Translations under genes and position numbers: made by a program
Part shown: in pieces, positions 6,300 to 6,470 of the stretch
Layout of the letters: each line of letters opens with the position of its first letter
Position numbering within the stretch: position 1 is the first letter of the stretch
NCBI GenBank assembly: GCA_003482885.1
Contig: DMXN01000020.1
Span: 1 to 6,470 of the forward strand
Length of the DNA stretch: 6,470 nt
Reading direction: 5' to 3'
Origin: Candidatus Moraniibacteriota bacterium
Lineage (GTDB): Bacteria > Patescibacteriota > Minisyncoccia > Moranbacterales > UBA2206
The notes under the pieces: model-generated
Databases searched by the model: none
What the model was told of the DNA's origin: nothing
The model's input: the letters and a program-made list of their open reading frames with translations, nothing else

Positions 6300-6470
6300 T
6301 TATTCTTTTTCTTTTTTATTATCCGAACTTTCTTCCCATGTTCCTTTCGGAATAAACTTTTTTTCTAAAATACTGTCCACTAAGTCATGCGTCCCCGGCT
6401 CAGCTCCAGTTTTTTTGTCTCTTATTTTATTGCCCGCTTTCTTAATATCTATCACTTTTCCGTATTCTTC
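6300..6470 (-). CDS. C-terminal end of an unidentified protein (partial, runs off the right edge)
   Basis: The minus-strand frame is open from the window edge for 56 codons to TAA at 6300-6302. The peptide begins EEYGKVIDIKKAGNKIRDK and continues through GAEPGTHDLVDSILEKKFIPKGTWEE (given here only as positions about 22-47 of the visible part). It ends in the charged tail SSDNKKEKE. It is hydrophilic, with no membrane segment or known motif in the part visible. The stop lies five bases before the ATG of the 107-residue membrane protein, indicating one operon. The rest of the gene lies outside the window, so no function can be given. Confidence 0.7.
   Translation of the reverse strand, partial: EEYGKVIDIKKAGNKIRDKKTGAEPGTHDLVDSILEKKFIPKGTWEESSDNKKEKE

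Overview
The window is a dense, low-GC bacterial segment with short intergenic gaps. All well-supported genes lie on the minus strand except one gene end, on the plus strand, at the left edge. Every start lacks a clear Shine-Dalgarno sequence. TGA is used as a real stop (end of the pcm-like gene), so the standard bacterial code fits. The small compact genes, the AT-rich homopolymer-laden DNA, the AbiEii-type nucleotidyltransferase paired with a small DUF6922-like protein and the unusual thioredoxin reductase together suggest a Patescibacteria/CPR-type genome. That placement is an inference from style and gene content, not something proven here.

Transcription runs right to left and falls into three units. 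(1) At the right edge lie the C-terminal end of an unidentified protein (6300-6470) and, five bases downstream, a 107-residue single-pass membrane protein (5971-6294). (2) After a 144-base regulatory gap comes a tight cluster: ridA (enamine/imine deaminase), ilvA (threonine ammonia-lyase with a C-terminal regulatory domain) and trxB (thioredoxin reductase), with gaps of 5 and 8 bases. RidA removes the reactive enamines that IlvA releases, so the first two genes are a functional pair. The promoter (TTGTTA, 17 bases, TATGAT) places the transcript start almost on the ridA ATG. Just upstream lie three copies of a TAGYATACTC element, two of which form a 28-base near-perfect palindrome. (3) A second promoter (TTGATT, 17 bases, extended -10 TGCTAAAAT) drives a five-gene run: the small DUF6922-like protein, the AbiEii-like nucleotidyltransferase (overlapping by 8 bases), a small-type malic enzyme, a YjbQ-family protein and protein-L-isoaspartate O-methyltransferase. 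The run ends at a GC hairpin followed by a U-tract. That hairpin lies inside the 3' end of the convergent plus-strand gene.

Metabolically the window gives pieces of amino- and organic-acid conversion: threonine to 2-oxobutyrate and ammonia, and malate to pyruvate and CO2. It also carries thiol redox and protein/metabolite repair functions (TrxB, RidA, Pcm). The main points worth checking are the operator-like array upstream of ridA, the two near-leaderless promoters, the altered NADPH-binding motif of TrxB, and the toxin-antitoxin-like pair heading a housekeeping operon.
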